Part shown: in pieces, positions 37,692 to 47,405 of the stretch
Numbering within the stretch: the stretch's first letter is position 1
Layout of the letters: every line of letters begins with the position of its first letter
NCBI RefSeq assembly: GCF_000281715.2
Contig: NZ_CP124576.1
Location: 3,665,501-3,729,500, forward strand
From: Sphingobium sp. AP49
GTDB lineage: Bacteria; Pseudomonadota; Alphaproteobacteria; Sphingomonadales; Sphingomonadaceae
Direction of reading: 5' to 3'
Length of the DNA stretch: 64,000 nucleotides
The notes under the pieces: generated by a model
What the model saw: the letters and a program-made list of their open reading frames with translations, nothing else
What the model was told of the DNA's origin: nothing
Databases searched by the model: none
Position numbers and translations under genes: made by a program

Positions 37692-40556
37692 GTGAACACA
37701 GATTTCCATATTTTCCGCTTGCTCGCGGGCGTCAGCATGGTGAGCATTGCCGGCATGGCCATGGCACAGGACGCGATCCCGGCCGGTCCATCCGCCGCCA
37801 GCCAGGCCGAAGCCACCGCCGCCCAGCCTAGCGCCGCCGACATCGTCGTGACCGGCTCGCGCATCATCCGCAATGGATCGGCGAGCCCGACCCCGCTGAC
37901 AACGGTTTCGACCGACACTCTGGCAGCGGCAGCCCCGGCCGGCACCATTTCCGACGCGCTCAACAACCTCCCTGTCTTCTCGGGATCGCGCAACCAGTTC
38001 AGCAATCCCGGCTCCAACGCCACCGGCGTGCAGGGCGGCAATGGCGCCGCCAATGTGCTGAACCTGCGCAACCTGGGCTCCTATCGCACGCTGGTGCTGT
38101 TCGACGGCCACCGCATTCCGCCGACGCTCTACAACTCCACGGTCGATGTCGACCTGATCCCGCAGGAGCTGATCAGCCGGGTCGACGTGGTCACCGGCGG
38201 CGTGTCCGCCGTCTATGGTTCGGACGCGGTGTCGGGCGTGGTCAATTATGTCCTCAACCGCAATTTCGACGGATTTCGCGCCCATGCCGAAGCCGGTATC
38301 TCGCAACGGGGCGACGCCGCGACCCGCGACATCGGTGGCGCCTTCGGCTTCAAGGTCGGCGAGCGCGGCCATTTCGAGGCGAGCGTCCAGCATCGCGAAT
38401 ATGACGGCATCCTCAACCGCGCCTATGACCGCAGCTGGGACAATCTGGCCGCGATGCAGGGCGCCGGGACCGACGCCAATCCCTATTATCTGGCGACCGA
38501 CGTGCGCCTGGCCACCTACACCTTTGGCGGCTACATCACCAATGGCGCCCAGCGCGGCAAAAGGTTCGATGACAATGGCAACATCGTGCCCTTCGTCGCG
38601 GGCACGGCGTCGGGTTCCTCCTGCTGCCAGATCGGCGGCGACGGCGCCTATCAGAACAGCTCCATGTCCTCGCCTTCGCGCGGCACCCAGGCCTTTGCCC
38701 GGTTCGACTATGAGCTGACCGACGACATCCATGTCTATGCCCAGGGCGCGGCCAACATCAAGAAGAACACTAGCTATACCGGCTGGAACCAGCTGACCGG
38801 CCTGACCATCAGCAGCAGCAACGCCTTCCTGTCGCCGGCCGCGCAGGCCGCCCTGGCCGGTGCCGGCACCTTCACCATGAACGAGATATTGAGCGGCGCG
38901 CCCCGCATCGAGGCATCGTCCAAGACCAATCAATATTATGGCAATGTCGGCATCGAAGGGTCGCTGGCGGACTTCAAGTGGAACGCCACCTACACCCATG
39001 GCTATTCGCGGCTGCAGACCACGGTCGACAATATGCCCAACAACCAGAAGCTGGCGGCCGCGCTGGACGCGGTGGTCAGCCCGACGACCGGCCAGATCGT
39101 CTGTCAGGCGTCGCTGACCAATCCGTCCGCCTATGGCGATTGCGTGCCGCTCAATCTGTTCGGCGCGAACTCCGCCAGTTCGGCGGCACTCGACTATGTG
39201 CTGGGCAAGGCGGTCTTCATCACCCACACGATCCAGGATTCCGCCGACGTGTCGATCAGCGGTCCGGTGTTCGACACCTGGGCCGGTCCGGTGAATGTCG
39301 CGCTGTCGGGCGAATGGCGCAAGCAGCGCTTCAATGCGGCGAGCAGCGTGCTGCCGACCGACCTCGCCGACTGCACCGGCCTGCGTTACAATTGCACCAG
39401 CGCCACCGTGCTCTATCCGACCACCTTCCCCAACAGCGACACCGTGTCGCAGAGCGTGAAGGAAGCCGCGATCGAGGTCGAGGTGCCGTTGCTGAAGGAC
39501 GTCGCCTTCGCCAAGTCGCTGACGCTGAACGGCGCGGCCCGCTATACCGACTATAGCACCAGCGGCCATTACACGACCTGGAAGGTCGGCGGCGTCTGGG
39601 AAGTGAACGACCAGATCAAGTTGCGCGGCACGGCGTCGCGCGATATCCGGGCACCCACTCTCTATGATCTCTACCAGCCGGTCACGACGGTCTATGGCAA
39701 TTATACCGACACGACCAAGACGCCGAACGTCACCGCCTATCTGCCCTCGATCAACATGGGCAATCCGAACCTTACCGCAGAAGTGGGCAAGACCTATACC
39801 GCCGGCATCGTGCTGAAGCCCGACTTCGTGCCGGGGCTGACGCTGACGGCCGACTATTATCATACCGTCGTCAGCAACGCGATTTCGGTGATCCAGGGCT
39901 TCAACGCCGCCGTGCAGAAGGGCTGCGTCGACAGTGGCGGATCGTCGATCTACTGCTCGCTGATCCAGCGCGATGCCGCCGGCAATGCGACGGCCTATTA
40001 TATCCAACCCTATAATATCGCGAAGGTGAAGACCTGGGGCATCGATGGCGAGGCCGACTATGCCACCCATATCGGCGATCATCCGCTCAACCTGCGCCTG
40101 ATGGTCAATTATCAGCCGCATATCTATTATGAGCAGCCCGGTATTCCGACCATCGACCAGGGCGGCGCCGGCTGGGGCCTCAACGGCCTGATGCCCAGCC
40201 CCAGCGTGACGCTGGCCGGCTTCATCAACTTCAAGCCGAGCGACACCGTGTCGATCGACCTGTTCGAGCGTTATCGCAACAAGTTCCGCCGCAGCGGCGT
40301 CGCGTCCCATGTCTTCGCCGACGGCCAGGAATATGTGAAGGATTTCGCGACCACCAACTTGACGCTGACGCTCAATACCGGGGCGGGCTGGAAGATGGCG
40401 GACAGCGCGCTCTATTTCAGCGTGACCAACCTGTTCGACGCCAAGCCACCGCTCAGCGGCTATTATAGCGGCACGACATCGGCCGGCGCATCCTATGAAT
40501 TTTCCGATGACCCGACCGGCCGTGCCTTCATGATCGGCTTCCGCATCAAGGGCTGA
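37692..40556 (+). CDS. TonB-dependent receptor heading the hydrolase operon
   Basis: 954 residues. Signal peptide to AMAQD, TonB box ADIVVTGSRI, plug with LFDGHRIPPTLYN and GGVSAVYGSDAVSG, large barrel ending in MIGFRIKG. Start is GTG at 37692, set by GGGGAGG. This class takes up oligosaccharides, aromatic or ester compounds. It is followed after 7 bases by two exported hydrolases, so substrate uptake and hydrolysis are likely linked. Confidence 0.93.
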   Translation: MNTDFHIFRLLAGVSMVSIAGMAMAQDAIPAGPSAASQAEATAAQPSAADIVVTGSRIIRNGSASPTPLTTVSTDTLAAAAPAGTISDALNNLPVFSGSRNQFSNPGSNATGVQGGNGAANVLNLRNLGSYRTLVLFDGHRIPPTLYNSTVDVDLIPQELISRVDVVTGGVSAVYGSDAVSGVVNYVLNRNFDGFRAHAEAGISQRGDAATRDIGGAFGFKVGERGHFEASVQHREYDGILNRAYDRSWDNLAAMQGAGTDANPYYLATDVRLATYTFGGYITNGAQRGKRFDDNGNIVPFVAGTASGSSCCQIGGDGAYQNSSMSSPSRGTQAFARFDYELTDDIHVYAQGAANIKKNTSYTGWNQLTGLTISSSNAFLSPAAQAALAGAGTFTMNEILSGAPRIEASSKTNQYYGNVGIEGSLADFKWNATYTHGYSRLQTTVDNMPNNQKLAAALDAVVSPTTGQIVCQASLTNPSAYGDCVPLNLFGANSASSAALDYVLGKAVFITHTIQDSADVSISGPVFDTWAGPVNVALSGEWRKQRFNAASSVLPTDLADCTGLRYNCTSATVLYPTTFPNSDTVSQSVKEAAIEVEVPLLKDVAFAKSLTLNGAARYTDYSTSGHYTTWKVGGVWEVNDQIKLRGTASRDIRAPTLYDLYQPVTTVYGNYTDTTKTPNVTAYLPSINMGNPNLTAEVGKTYTAGIVLKPDFVPGLTLTADYYHTVVSNAISVIQGFNAAVQKGCVDSGGSSIYCSLIQRDAAGNATAYYIQPYNIAKVKTWGIDGEADYATHIGDHPLNLRLMVNYQPHIYYEQPGIPTIDQGGAGWGLNGLMPSPSVTLAGFINFKPSDTVSIDLFERYRNKFRRSGVASHVFADGQEYVKDFATTNLTLTLNTGAGWKMADSALYFSVTNLFDAKPPLSGYYSGTTSAGASYEFSDDPTGRAFMIGFRIKG

Positions 40557-40563
40557 TCGGGCG

Positions 40564-41940
40564 ATGCTCTCCTCCCTGAAGCGCTTTTCCGTCATCGCAG
40601 CGCCCGCGCTGGCTCTTATCGGGAGCCAGCCGGGGTCGGCGCAGGAAAGCGCAGCGATCCGCACCGGCTTCGTCCATATCGCGGCCGGTGTGCCGGGGGC
40701 CTATTACGAACCCGCCACCCCCGGCCCCAAGGCCGGGACCGCGGTGCTTATCATGCACTCATCGGCCGATTATCTCAGCTTTTCGGGCTGCAGCGAATTG
40801 TCGAAACGCGGCTATCGCGTGCTGTGCGCCAACAACAGCACGAGCAAGTCGGGCGTGTCGAATGACGGTGCGCTCGACCAGGTGCTGCTGGAGATCAAGG
40901 CGGCGGTCACCTGGCTGCGCCAGCAACCCGGCATCCACCATGTGGTGCTGCTTGGCCATAGCGGCGGCGGCACGATCATGAGTGCCTATCAATATATCGC
41001 GGAAAGCGGGGTCAAGGCCTGCCAGGCACCCGAGAAAATCTGGAAATGCCCCGATACGCTGGCCGGGCTGCCGGCGGCGGATGGCCTGATGCTGGTCGAT
41101 TCCAACTGGGGCCTGGCCGCGATGACGCTGTTCAGCATCGATCCCGCGGTGAAGGACGAGTCTGGTGGCATGGCGCTCGACCCGTCACTCGACATGTATA
41201 ATCCGGCCAATGGGTTTCGACCGGCAGGCTCGACCTATACTGCGGCGTTCACCCGCACCTTCCTGCAGGCCGAGGGGCATCGGAACAATGCGGTGATCGC
41301 CAGGGCGCTGACGGCGCAGGCGGCTATCGAGGCGGGTCAAGGCCCCTACGCCGACGACGCCAGTTTCGTCGTACCCGGTGCGATCCTGCTCGGCAGCAAC
41401 AACAAGCTCTTCTCGCAGGATGTCAGCCTGATGGCACATACACGGCAGGCCTGGCCGCTGGTGCATGCCGACGGCAGCATCACCAACCAGATCGTCCACA
41501 CCGTTCGCGTGCCGGAAAATCAGCGCAACCAGTCGCCCTCCTTCCTGCGCGGCGCGCTCAAGACCAGCGTGCGCAATTTCCTCAACAGCTATGCGATCCG
41601 CACGACGCCCGACTTTGGCTATGGTGCCGACGGCGTACAGGGCATCGAATGGACATCCAGCTATGCCAGCCCGCCCGGCAATGTGCAGGGCGTGTCGAGA
41701 CCGCTGCTGGTGCTGGGCATGACCGGCCATTGGGAATTTCTCGCCGGCGAGACCATCTATAATCTGGCCAAGAGCAGGGACAAGTCGCTCGCCTTCATCG
41801 AGGGGGCGACCCATCTTTATACGACCTGCACCAAATGCGAGCCTCGCCCCGGTGCGTTCGGCGATACGCTCAAGACCACCTATGACACCATCGATGGCTG
41901 GCTTGCCCGGTCGGACCGGTTCGCTACCAAAGCGCCGTGA
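40564..41940 (+). CDS. Exported alpha/beta hydrolase
   Basis: 458 residues, signal peptide to GSAQE. Nucleophile elbow LLGHSGGGT; later LLVLGMTGHWEFLAGE and a probable catalytic His in EGATHLYTTCTKC. It resembles esterases of the lysophospholipase class but is longer. Second gene of the operon, 7 bases after the TBDR. Substrate unknown; probably an ester imported by or presented to the TBDR. Confidence 0.87.
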   Translation: MLSSLKRFSVIAAPALALIGSQPGSAQESAAIRTGFVHIAAGVPGAYYEPATPGPKAGTAVLIMHSSADYLSFSGCSELSKRGYRVLCANNSTSKSGVSNDGALDQVLLEIKAAVTWLRQQPGIHHVVLLGHSGGGTIMSAYQYIAESGVKACQAPEKIWKCPDTLAGLPAADGLMLVDSNWGLAAMTLFSIDPAVKDESGGMALDPSLDMYNPANGFRPAGSTYTAAFTRTFLQAEGHRNNAVIARALTAQAAIEAGQGPYADDASFVVPGAILLGSNNKLFSQDVSLMAHTRQAWPLVHADGSITNQIVHTVRVPENQRNQSPSFLRGALKTSVRNFLNSYAIRTTPDFGYGADGVQGIEWTSSYASPPGNVQGVSRPLLVLGMTGHWEFLAGETIYNLAKSRDKSLAFIEGATHLYTTCTKCEPRPGAFGDTLKTTYDTIDGWLARSDRFATKAP

Positions 41941-41957
41941 GAGGAAGATACATTATC

Positions 41958-44153
41958 ATGAAACCGGGACGCCCGATCGCCGCCCTGACCAGCCTTGCGG
42001 CGGTCACCTTTGCCCTCGCCGCCATGGCCCAGCCGATGCCGACGAGCATTGGCCATGACCGCCAGGTCCTGATCGCCGCGCTCGGGCCGACCCAGGCACG
42101 GCTGCAGGTCACGAGTCCCTCCTTCATCGACGGCGGCGAGATTCCGATCGCCAATACCCAATATGGGGAAAACCGCTTCCCGGGTGTCGAATGGAGTGCC
42201 GGCCCCAGGGGTACCCGCGCCTATGTCGTCGTGATGCAGGGTGAACTGAACAGCGCGGACCCGACGGCAGGCACCAGCATCCAGCTGACGCTCTACAACC
42301 TGTCGGCCCAGACGTTGCGCCTGCCGGCCGGCATGACTGTGCCGCCTGCCGGCAGCCACTATGGCCCCAATGTCCATGGAGAAGCCGCGCCCTATGCCGG
42401 CCCCCATGCCCATGATGCCAATCGCCATGCCTATCACATCCAGATATTCGCGCTGGACCGACCGTTGGCATTCGCGGCCGCGCCCGACATGGAAGCGCTG
42501 AAACAGGCGATGCGCGGCCATGTCCTGGCTGCCGGCGAACTGGTCGGCCATACCGCCAAGCCGGCAACGACGCCCGGGCCGGTCAGGATCGAGACGGGCT
42601 TGGTGACCGGCGTTGCTGGCCGGGACGCATCGATCGCCGTGTTCAAAGGCATTCCCTATGCCGCGCCGCCGACCGGTGACCTGCGCTGGCGCCCGCCCGC
42701 CGCGCCGATCCCCTGGAATGGGGTGCGCGATGCCAATAAATTCGGTCCCGCCTGCCCCCAACCGGGGGGCGAGATGGCGCGCGGCCTGCCCCAGAGCGAG
42801 GATTGCCTGTCGCTCAACATCTGGACCGGCGCATCCCTTGGCGGCAACGAGAAGCGGCCCGTCTATGTCTGGATCTATGGCGGCGGCTTCATCGGCGGCA
42901 CCGGGGCCAGCCCAGAATTTGACGGCGAAGCCCTGGCTCGCCAGGGCGTGGTGGTCGTCACATTCAACTATCGCGTAGGTGTGCTGGGCTTTCTGGCGAC
43001 CCCAGAACTCACCCGCGAATCCGGCCACGCCGCATCGGGCAATTATGGCCTTCTCGACGACATAGCCGCGCTGCAATGGGTCCAGCGCAACATTGCCGCC
43101 TTTGGCGGCGATCCGGCGAAGGTCACGATCGGTGGGCAATCGGCCGGCGCCGGATCGGTCGGCTTCCTGTCGATGTCGCCGCTGGCCAAAGGCCTGTTCC
43201 GCGCTGGCATCGCCCAGAGCCACGCCCGCTATCCACGCGACACGGAATTGCGCTATCTGTCGGTATCCTGGCGGCCGCTCAAAAATGCCGAACAGGCCGG
43301 GACGGACTATGCGATGGCCCATGGCGCGCGCACGCTCGCCCAATTGCGCGCCATGCCCTGGGAAAAGCTGATCGAAGGCAGCAACGGCGTCGATACTGCG
43401 GTCGAAACCGGCAGCAGCGGCAAACCGCCGCTGTTCCGCCCCGTGGTCGATGGCTGGGTCATCCCCGACACTTATGCCAACACCTATGCCAAGCGGACGC
43501 AGAACAAGGTGACCTTCGTTGCCGGCAATAACCGGGACGAAACCGGCGCCGTTCCCGAAACCGCGTTCGACGCGCTGCGTGCCCGCACGACACCGCCGCG
43601 CGCAGGCATGCCGCAGACCAGCGTGACCCTGGCGGATTATGTCGCGGCGGCAAAGCGCCGCTTTGGTCCTCTCGCGGCCGACTATCTGAAACTGTACCCC
43701 GCCCGCAACGACCAGGAAGCGGCGTTGCAGAACAATGCCGCAGCCCGCGACAATTCGCGGGTTTCGACCTGGCTGTGGGGCACATTGTGGACGCAGGGCG
43801 ACGACAAGCCGGTCTATAGCTATTTCTGGACCCATGCCCCGCCCGGCCCCGACCATGACATGCGTGGTGCCTTCCACGGGTCGGAAATTCCCTATGCGTT
43901 CAACAGCCTGGATGCCGTGGATCGGCCCTGGACCGAAGCGGATCGCAAGATCGCGACGATCATGTCGGGCTATTGGGCGAACATCATCAAGCATGGCGAC
44001 CCCAATGGCGCAAACTTGCCGGAATGGCCCCGGTACGACCCTGCCCTTCCGCGCGTGATGGAACTGGGCGATGATTTCGGTCCGATCCCGGTGGCAGATC
44101 CCGCCAAGATCAACTTCTGGAAGCGCTTCTATGCGACGCAGGAGGCATGGTAA
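41958..44153 (+). CDS. PEBP-carboxylesterase fusion protein
   Basis: 731 residues. Signal peptide to AAMAQP, then a YbhB/PEBP (Raf-kinase-inhibitor-like) domain at about 30-185 (SPSFIDGGEIPIANTQYG, HAYHIQIFALDRPL, MRGHVLAAGELVGHT), then a type B carboxylesterase at about 195-725. The esterase has FKGIPYAAPPTGDLRW, SEDCLSLNIW, oxyanion hole YGGGFIGG, nucleophile Ser395 in GGQSAGAG, and the His in GAFHGSEIPYAF. Each half is a full-length domain in one uninterrupted frame. PEBP domains bind phospholipid or small hydrophobic ligands, so it may hold the substrate for the esterase. Start chosen from GAGAGGAAG upstream. Confidence 0.9.
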   Translation: MKPGRPIAALTSLAAVTFALAAMAQPMPTSIGHDRQVLIAALGPTQARLQVTSPSFIDGGEIPIANTQYGENRFPGVEWSAGPRGTRAYVVVMQGELNSADPTAGTSIQLTLYNLSAQTLRLPAGMTVPPAGSHYGPNVHGEAAPYAGPHAHDANRHAYHIQIFALDRPLAFAAAPDMEALKQAMRGHVLAAGELVGHTAKPATTPGPVRIETGLVTGVAGRDASIAVFKGIPYAAPPTGDLRWRPPAAPIPWNGVRDANKFGPACPQPGGEMARGLPQSEDCLSLNIWTGASLGGNEKRPVYVWIYGGGFIGGTGASPEFDGEALARQGVVVVTFNYRVGVLGFLATPELTRESGHAASGNYGLLDDIAALQWVQRNIAAFGGDPAKVTIGGQSAGAGSVGFLSMSPLAKGLFRAGIAQSHARYPRDTELRYLSVSWRPLKNAEQAGTDYAMAHGARTLAQLRAMPWEKLIEGSNGVDTAVETGSSGKPPLFRPVVDGWVIPDTYANTYAKRTQNKVTFVAGNNRDETGAVPETAFDALRARTTPPRAGMPQTSVTLADYVAAAKRRFGPLAADYLKLYPARNDQEAALQNNAAARDNSRVSTWLWGTLWTQGDDKPVYSYFWTHAPPGPDHDMRGAFHGSEIPYAFNSLDAVDRPWTEADRKIATIMSGYWANIIKHGDPNGANLPEWPRYDPALPRVMELGDDFGPIPVADPAKINFWKRFYATQEAW

Positions 44154-44154
44154 C

Positions 44155-44727
44155 ATGGCGGCGCGCGCCAAGATCATGAGCGGAGCGCTGCTGCTGTCCT
44201 TCGCATCGACGGCCAGCGTGGCGCAGGACCAGACGGCACCGGCGTCAACTGCCGTGCCTTCGCTCGCAGCGACGATCGCAGCCATGCCGAAGAACCTGCC
44301 ACGGGCGAAAGGGCCGTCGCTGGCGGCGGCCATCGCAGCGGCACAGGCCGCCCAGCAGGCCTGTGCCGCACGTCATGTCCCGGTCAGCGTGCTGATCGCC
44401 GACATGGTGGGGGCACCGGTGGTGTTGCTGTCGGGCGATGGTGCCGGCGTTCGTTCGCAACTGATCGCCCGCACCAAGGCCCGGATCGTTGCTCGCTATG
44501 GCGTGGCATCGGGCGATGTCGAAATCCGGGCGCAATCCGATCCGGTACTGGTCGCAGAGGCGGCCGCCGATCCCGACATCGGCGTGCTGCGCGGCGGCGG
44601 CTTTCCGGTCATGCGCAATGGCGAGCGGATCGCCATCGTCGCGGTATCGGGCGGATCGCTCGGCGGGGCCAAGGGCCTTGACGAAGACTGTGCGCAGGTG
44701 GCCGTCCATCGGCTGGAAGCGCCATGA
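44155..44727 (+). CDS. GlcG/HbpS-type (DUF336) exported protein
   Basis: 190 residues, signal peptide to SVAQD. The DUF336 domain is seen in SLAAAIAAAQAAQQACAARH, VSVLIADMVGAPVVLLSGD and FPVMRNGERIAIVAVSGG. Relatives bind haem or corrinoid, or assist glycolate-type oxidation; the ligand is unknown here. Begins one base after the preceding stop, with GGAGG inside the previous gene's end. Operon member. Confidence 0.85.
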   Translation: MAARAKIMSGALLLSFASTASVAQDQTAPASTAVPSLAATIAAMPKNLPRAKGPSLAAAIAAAQAAQQACAARHVPVSVLIADMVGAPVVLLSGDGAGVRSQLIARTKARIVARYGVASGDVEIRAQSDPVLVAEAAADPDIGVLRGGGFPVMRNGERIAIVAVSGGSLGGAKGLDEDCAQVAVHRLEAP

Positions 44728-44754
44728 CACCCGCCGTTTGAGAAGGATGACCGC

Positions 44755-46446
44755 GTGACAGAGGTGACCGGCGCCGAAGCCGCCGTGCGGATGCTGCAGT
44801 TGCACGATGTGCGCCACATATTCGGCCTGTGCGGTGACACCAGCCTGCCCTTCTACGACGCGCTCGCCCGGCTGGACCATGGCATGACCCATGTGCTGAC
44901 CCGCGACGAGCGCAGCGCCGCCTATATGGCCGACGCCTATGCGCGGGTGACGGGGCGCGTGGGCGTGTGCGAGGGGCCGAGCGGCGGCGGCGCCACTTAC
45001 ATATTGCCCGGCGTGGTCGAGGCGAACGAGTCCTCGGTCGCCCTGCTCTCCATCACCTCCGACGTGCCGGTGACGGCGCGTGGCCGATATCCGCTGACCG
45101 CGCTGGATCAGAAGGCGTTGTTCGCGCCGCTTACCAAATGGAATGCGGTGGCGGACCATGTGTCGCAGATCCCGATGCTGCTGCGCACCGCATTCCGCGC
45201 GGCGACCACCGGGCGGCCCGGCGCCACCCATATCGGCCTGCCCTATGACCTGCAGAAGCAGAGCCTGGACGCCGCCGACCTGTGGGCGAACGGCGCCCAT
45301 GGCCATTTTCCCGCCTTTCGCACCGGTCCCGATCCCGATGCGGTGGAGGCCTGTGCCGAAGCGATCCTGGCGGCCCGGCGCCCTGCCTTCATCTGCGGCG
45401 GCGGGGTCGTCATCTCGGGTGCCTGTGCCGAACTGGCGGCGCTCGCGCTGCTGCTCGACGCGCCGGTCGCCTCGACCGTCAGCGGCCATGGCGTGATCGC
45501 CGACGATCATCCGCTGGCGGTGGGCGTGGTCGGCGCCAATGGCGGCACCGACGCCACGCGCGATGTGATCGCGGCGGCCGACCTGGTCATCTTCCTCGGC
45601 TGTCGGGCCGGGTCGACCACCACCGAACATGGCACCACCCCGGCGCGCGGCGTGCCGATCGTCCATATCGACATCGACCCGATGGTGGTCGGCGCCAATT
45701 ATCCGATCGTCGCCGGCATGGTCGGCGATGCGCGGCTGTGCCTCGTCGCGCTTCACCGCGCGATCGCCGCGCGGCTGGAGGGCCGCGCCCGCAGCAGCGA
45801 CATGGCCGCGCGTCTGGCCGCCATGCGTACGGCGAAGCGCGCTGGCTTCGAGACGCTGGCCGCCTCGACCGATCGGCCGATCCGCCCCGAACGGGTGCTG
45901 GCCGCGATCCAGAAGGCGCTGCCGCGCGAGGGCATCGTCGTCGCCGATCCGGGCACGCCCTGTCCCTATTTTTCCGGCTATTTCGATTTCAACAGCAGCG
46001 GCCGCCGCTTCATCACCAACCGGGCGCATGGCGCGCTAGGCTTTTCGTTGCCGGCCGCGATCGGCGCTGCTCATGGCGCGCCCGATGCCAAGGTGGTGGC
46101 GGTGATGGGCGACGGCAGCTTCGGCTTTGCCGTGGGCGAGCTGGAGACGGTGAAGCGGCTCAACCTGCCGATCACCTTCGTCGTCTTCTCCAACGCCGCC
46201 TATGGCTGGATCAAGGCGAGCCAGAAGAGCGGCTATGACGCGCGCTATTTCTCGGTCGACTTCACCCGATCCGACCATGCCCGCATCGCCGAGGCCTTCG
46301 GCCTCAAGAGCTGGACCGTCCATGACCCGGCCGATCTGGACGCGGTGATGGCCGCCGCCATCGCCCATGACGGCCCCAGCCTGGTCGACGTGATCGCCCA
46401 GCCGCTGGAAGAATCGGCCGTGCCGGTGAGCCGCTGGATGGGGTGA
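44755..46446 (+). CDS. ThDP-dependent decarboxylase/lyase
   Basis: 563 residues of the acetolactate synthase/benzoylformate decarboxylase superfamily. The N-terminal domain has the activating Glu in LTRDERSAAYMADAY. The central domain has VHIDIDPMVVGANYP; the C-terminal ThDP motif is GDGSFGFAVGELETVKRLN to VFSNAAYGW. It would cleave or join at a 2-oxo acid or acyloin. Start is GTG at 44755 after AAGGA. Last gene of the TBDR-hydrolase operon, so it probably processes the released product. Confidence 0.88.
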   Translation: MTEVTGAEAAVRMLQLHDVRHIFGLCGDTSLPFYDALARLDHGMTHVLTRDERSAAYMADAYARVTGRVGVCEGPSGGGATYILPGVVEANESSVALLSITSDVPVTARGRYPLTALDQKALFAPLTKWNAVADHVSQIPMLLRTAFRAATTGRPGATHIGLPYDLQKQSLDAADLWANGAHGHFPAFRTGPDPDAVEACAEAILAARRPAFICGGGVVISGACAELAALALLLDAPVASTVSGHGVIADDHPLAVGVVGANGGTDATRDVIAAADLVIFLGCRAGSTTTEHGTTPARGVPIVHIDIDPMVVGANYPIVAGMVGDARLCLVALHRAIAARLEGRARSSDMAARLAAMRTAKRAGFETLAASTDRPIRPERVLAAIQKALPREGIVVADPGTPCPYFSGYFDFNSSGRRFITNRAHGALGFSLPAAIGAAHGAPDAKVVAVMGDGSFGFAVGELETVKRLNLPITFVVFSNAAYGWIKASQKSGYDARYFSVDFTRSDHARIAEAFGLKSWTVHDPADLDAVMAAAIAHDGPSLVDVIAQPLEESAVPVSRWMG

Positions 46447-46756
46447 GACGGCGGGTGCACACCCGGCCCTTTGGCGGGTATCGGCGACGCGACAGTGGGA
46501 TTTCCCACCGAAGTTCACAGTGTCGTGGGGCGATTGCCCCGCCTTTGCGCCTGCCACGCGCCGATGACGCCCCTGTCCCGCACCTGTGCCGCGTCTCGAC
46601 GGGGGAAGTCGGCGCGCCTGATCCGCGTTCGCGACGCACCGGCGACGCGACATCGAAGCGACAGGGACGCGCCTGGTATGCGCCAGTGGCTGGGGAGGAA
46701 ACGGCGGGAAATTCATTCCTGGGGTGGATCAGGAAACGGCCGAGTAGGAAAGCGGG

Positions 46757-46777
46757 ATGCCGGGTCAAGCCCGGCAT
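46757..46777. repeat. Short palindrome ATGCCGGG-N5-CCCGGCAT
   Basis: Perfect 8-bp arms around TCAAG. This pattern looks like a dispersed intergenic repeat of alphaproteobacteria. Copy number cannot be checked here. Confidence 0.6.
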
Positions 46778-46813
46778 GACGAATGCCTATAAGGGCGACT
46801 ATCGACCATCTCC

Positions 46814-46882
46814 CGTCATTGCGAGCGTAGCGAAGCAATCCATCTCGCGCCGGTGGATTGCTTCGCTACGCTCGCAATGACG
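46814..46882. repeat. Long inverted repeat (29-bp arms)
   Basis: Perfect 29-bp arms (46814-46842 and 46854-46882), 11-base loop. Each arm begins with the GTCATTGCGAGCG type sequence, which I recall as a common sphingomonad intergenic element. It may act as terminator or be a mobile REP-like element. Confidence 0.8.
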
Positions 46883-47019
46883 ATGTCCGGCTTTGACGGC
46901 TAACGACCAGAATAGGTCACTAGATTATTGACATCCGCATCCCGAAACCTGCCGCTCATTGGGATGACAAGTCGAACGCTGAATAACCAAATATGGCGGA
47001 AACGGGCCGTTGCCCGATC

Positions 47020-47259
47020 TTACTTTGGTAGACCCGACCATGTAAATGCTAGACCTGATCGGCGTCGGACGATCTCGGCGAAGACCCCAACCGCAGCGAT
47101 GATGATGAGGCCGGTCAGCCCCACGTCGCCAATGTGGCGACTGTGAGAAAGCTGCCAAGCTTGATAGACAAACAATAACGCGGCTGCAAATAGCTGGAAC
47201 CATCGAATGGCCACATATAGGCGTCGCCCGAGTTTGCGCTGGCTGGAGTGCACGACCAT
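47020..47259 (-). CDS. Small two-pass membrane protein
   Basis: 79 residues with a basic N-terminus (SSQRKLGRRLY) and two hydrophobic segments (WFQLFAAALLFVYQAW and GLTGLIIIAAVGVFAEIV). Codon use is less GC-biased than the neighbours, suggesting recent acquisition. The ribosome site is weak. Unknown function. Confidence 0.6.
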   Translation of the reverse strand: MVVHSSQRKLGRRLYVAIRWFQLFAAALLFVYQAWQLSHSRHIGDVGLTGLIIIAAVGVFAEIVRRRSGLAFTWSGLPK

Positions 47260-47405
47260 CTGCCTTGATTACTTCACATGCGGAGCGTCCGCAATTGGGC
47301 AATTGTTGCCGGTTAATTTTTCGTCGCGTAGCGTCAGCTAGCGCTATTTATTTCCTTCAAACCAGACCGTCTCAAATCCACCCAACTCCGCCATCACACC
47401 TCCTC

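Larger units (their letters stand above)
46447..47019. other. Gene-poor segment with palindromic repeats
   Basis: About 570 bases without a credible gene; open frames here have low-complexity Arg-rich translations and no ribosome sites. It contains two palindromic elements (46757-46777 and 46814-46882). Confidence 0.6.

Noticed and set aside
46443..46880. Possible protein genes in the repeat-rich gap
   Set aside because: Frames in both directions have Arg-rich, repetitive translations, run through palindromes and lack ribosome sites.
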